Assembly: GCA_013399875.1 (NCBI GenBank)
Contig: VXAZ01001843.1
Location: forward strand, 220,978-284,977
DNA from: Gymnorhina tibicen
Taxonomy: Eukaryota; Chordata; Aves; Passeriformes; Artamidae
DNA length: 64,000 nucleotides
Direction: 5' to 3'
Below the pieces are notes generated by a model. That model worked only from the letters and a program-made list of their open reading frames with translations, did no database searches and was not told the origin of the DNA. Below, piece by piece: positions 63,501 through 64,000 of this stretch (its first letter is position 1; every line of letters starts with the position of its first letter). The position numbers and the translations under genes were made by a program.

Positions 63501-63956
63501 CACCTCCTTCTTCAGCACCTCCATAAGCTGTGCCTGCTTCGACGCCTCTGTACTAAAGGGGAACACATGCAAGCAGACGACAACTTATACCACAGCTGCT
63601 CAGCATCACGTGGAATTTTGACTTTTTCCCACTTAGCAGCTGAAAGCTGGCGGGGGAGCTGGCAGCAGGTTCACCAACAACCCCTGTACTCACTTGCCAG
63701 CACCCCTAGAGCTTAGTGCACCCCTAAACCTCTGCCCTCTACAATCCCTGCCACTCCAGACACCCTGCGTGTCCATACTGCTGCCCGAAGACACCCCACC
63801 CACCCCCGCGGCTCGGCGCTCCTCGCAGAAACCCCTGCGGCCCCCAACGCGGGGGCTCGGCCCTCAGCCTGGCAGGGTCCCAGTCCCCCACAGCCACGCC
63901 CGCTCCCCTCAGCCCCATCCCGGGCCATCCCCGCGCTCCCACACGCACGGCGCCAT
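51167..63956 (-). CDS. TDRD5: TDRD5, LOTUS/Tudor protein of the germ-line piRNA pathway (disrupted in exon 9)
   Basis: Exons on the - strand: 63949-63956, 63314-63552, 61781-62353, 60859-60983, 57767-57972, 56875-57081, 55786-55852, 54619-54819, 53596-53755, 51167-51532. Phases join through exon 8 (542 codons). LOTUS1 is about residues 10-80 ([31 protein letters not shown]), LOTUS2 about 142-215 ([19 protein letters not shown]), then an acidic repeat, an extended Tudor domain ([43 protein letters not shown]) and [20 protein letters not shown]. Mammalian TDRD5 acts in chromatoid bodies in spermatogenesis and retrotransposon silencing. LOTUS3 was not found between exons 4 and 5. Exon 9 starts in frame (EELNPSALY) but meets TGA at 53602-53600, giving 593 aa against about 980 in human. 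The other frame of exon 9 joins exon 10, so a one-base frameshift is likely, real or assembly error. Confidence 0.93.
53596..53755 (-). pseudogene. TDRD5: TDRD5 exon 9 with in-frame stop or frameshift
   Basis: Acceptor TTTGTTCTAG, donor CCAG|GTGAGA. From phase 0 it reads [18 protein letters not shown] and on to [15 protein letters not shown], which aligns with human ELNPLALY...QQHYFNEDRK. Then DGAKL is followed by TGA (53602-53600), five bases before the donor. The +1 frame stays open at the 3' end (MGPSCDQ) and ends phase 0, as exon 10 requires. Functional read-through is uncertain. Confidence 0.75.
54619..54819 (-). CDS. TDRD5: TDRD5 exon 8
   Basis: Acceptor TTTCTTCTTCAG, donor CAG|GTCAGG. 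Encodes [20 protein letters not shown], then [20 protein letters not shown] and IPSQ; colinear with human KLCGLKPLVGVVDEYVDG. Phase 0 on both sides. Confidence 0.95.
55786..55852 (-). CDS. TDRD5: TDRD5 exon 7
   Basis: Acceptor TTTGTATTTTAG, donor GAG|GTACGT. Encodes [20 protein letters not shown], matching human [18 protein letters not shown]. Confidence 0.95.
56319..56835 (+). mobile_element. CR1 LINE fragment with ORF2 reverse-transcriptase remnant
   Basis: Read on the + strand it gives decayed CR1 ORF2: [49 protein letters not shown], then [20 protein letters not shown]. The catalytic-box position reads SDD rather than ADD and frames shift, so it is dead. It lies antisense in the TDRD5 intron and ends about 40 bases from the exon 6 donor. 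Confidence 0.95.
56875..57081 (-). CDS. TDRD5: TDRD5 exon 6 (Tudor core)
   Basis: Acceptor ATCTTTTACAG, donor CAA|GTAAGT. Encodes [20 protein letters not shown], then [24 protein letters not shown] and LLRFLK. The aromatic and acidic residues of the Tudor methyl-arginine pocket region are present in YGHLQIV context. Confidence 0.95.
57767..57972 (-). CDS. TDRD5: TDRD5 exon 5
   Basis: Acceptor GTCCCTTTGCAG, donor GAG|GTGGGA. Encodes [17 protein letters not shown], then [19 protein letters not shown] and FEMR; human has IPPDAVPNKKLCRLPPL. Phase 0 at the start, phase 2 at the end. Confidence 0.95.
57973..60858 (-). other. TDRD5: TDRD5 intron 4, LOTUS3 not found
   Basis: Human TDRD5 has a third LOTUS domain (around FPEGLF and LGFLNVTELV) between the positions of exons 4 and 5. 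No matching frame was found here. The intron has phase 0 at both ends, so loss or skipping of whole exons would keep the frame. It contains a CR1 at 58.9 kb and a 218-codon open frame at 59424-60077 without recognised homology. Confidence 0.5.
58896..59065 (-). mobile_element. CR1 LINE fragment in TDRD5 intron
   Basis: ATCATAGAATAATCTGAG, then CATCAAAGTCCAACTCCTAG, CCTGAGAGCATTGTCCAAA and AGGCTTGGTGCTGTGAGCAC, the reverse complement order of the CR1 3' end. Confidence 0.92.
60859..60983 (-). CDS. TDRD5: TDRD5 exon 4
   Basis: Acceptor TTGTCTTTGCAG, donor CAA|GTAAGT. Encodes [36 protein letters not shown]. Low similarity to human; accepted for its strong splice sites and fitting phases (1 in, 0 out). 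Confidence 0.8.
61781..61955 (-). repeat. TDRD5: 30-bp in-frame tandem repeat coding acidic decapeptides
   Basis: About six units of ten codons: [40 protein letters not shown] and variants, ending EEEMLQ at the exon border. Three units carry CARGGTGAGG, identical or nearly identical to the true donor; two have GATGAG instead. Confidence 0.93.
61781..62353 (-). CDS. TDRD5: TDRD5 exon 3 (LOTUS2 and acidic repeats)
   Basis: Acceptor TTTCTGCTGTAG, donor CAAG|GTGAGG. Begins [17 protein letters not shown] (human AIPDESTKGIASLVAKQ), then [33 protein letters not shown] and [12 protein letters not shown], i.e. LOTUS2. The 3' end is a run of 10-residue acidic units not present in human. Confidence 0.95.
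63314..63552 (-). CDS. TDRD5: TDRD5 exon 2 (LOTUS1)
   Basis: Acceptor TTCCCCTTTAG before 63552, donor AAAG|GTGAGG. Encodes [19 protein letters not shown], then [34 protein letters not shown] and GAVILK; human TDRD5 has KEIRSLLISTKDGLSPQELE. The internal Met of QLMEV is an alternative start. Confidence 0.95.
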
Positions 63957-64000
63957 CGCTCCGGCCTCCCCGCGCGCCTGCGCGGCGCCTTTCCCGCCTT
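63700..64000 (-). promoter_or_regulatory. TDRD5: CpG island promoter of TDRD5 with E2F-type site
   Basis: CpG-rich window end around the inferred start codon. TTTCCCGC at 63990-63997 is a perfect E2F consensus, and CGCGCCTGCGCG at 63973-63984 is close to an NRF1 site. E2F6-containing PRC1.6 complexes silence many germ-line genes in somatic cells through such sites; applying this to TDRD5 here is inference. The island is cut by the window end, so a divergent neighbour cannot be excluded. Confidence 0.6.
63949..63956 (-). CDS. TDRD5: TDRD5 exon 1, start codon (8 coding bases)
   Basis: On the - strand GCG ATG GCG CC|GTGCGT gives Met-Ala and a split Pro codon that joins exon 2 (T ACA GAG) in frame as M-A-P-T-E-A-S-K. 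The initiator then falls close to the human start by alignment. Inferred from splice phase and position in the CpG island. Confidence 0.6.

Overview
This is vertebrate nuclear DNA, almost certainly from a bird. Genes are split by GT-AG introns, there are several CR1 LINE fragments with the typical avian 3' tail, CpG islands are frequent, and the proteins are plainly vertebrate. The gene set matches the region equivalent to human 1q25.2 (chicken chromosome 8, from memory). There are two gaps: 129 Ns at 2872-3000 and a single N at 38735.

Left part (about 2.6-23.4 kb, + strand): a gene for a secreted ADAMTS-like glycoprotein. It can be read through 17 coding exons from 9461 to the stop at 22957. 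The order is TSR1, cysteine-rich region, spacer, a divergent glycosylated linker, TSR2 to TSR7 and a C-terminal PLAC module, which is the ADAMTSL2 layout. The signal-peptide exon was not found. A CpG island at 2.6-3.85 kb, interrupted by the gap, is the likely promoter. The poly(A) signal is at 23352.

Middle (about 23.5-45 kb, - strand): FAM163A, two coding exons (27394-27486 and 26172-26582; 167 aa), a small single-pass membrane protein. It converges tail to tail on the ADAMTS-like gene. Candidate 5' UTR exons lie at 27989-28011 and 28390-28485, and CpG islands at about 30.4, 38.6 and 44.9 kb may be its promoters. The rest of 31-49 kb looks non-coding.

Right part (about 49.5-64 kb, - strand): TDRD5, a germ-line LOTUS/Tudor protein of the piRNA and chromatoid-body system. 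Ten exons can be read, from a start at 63956 to a C-terminal exon at 51.2-51.5 kb. Exon 9 carries an in-frame TGA and looks frameshifted. The third LOTUS domain was not found.

Most notable: the ADAMTS-like gene is an ADAMTSL2 relative next to FAM163A, in the same tail-to-tail arrangement that ADAMTSL2 and FAM163B have on human 9q34. It looks like the second, whole-genome-duplication copy (ohnolog) of ADAMTSL2, which I do not recall at human 1q25. Second, TDRD5 exon 3 ends in in-frame 30-bp repeats, several of which carry a copy of the exon's own splice donor. The genes are not a functional pathway; they share ancient synteny.
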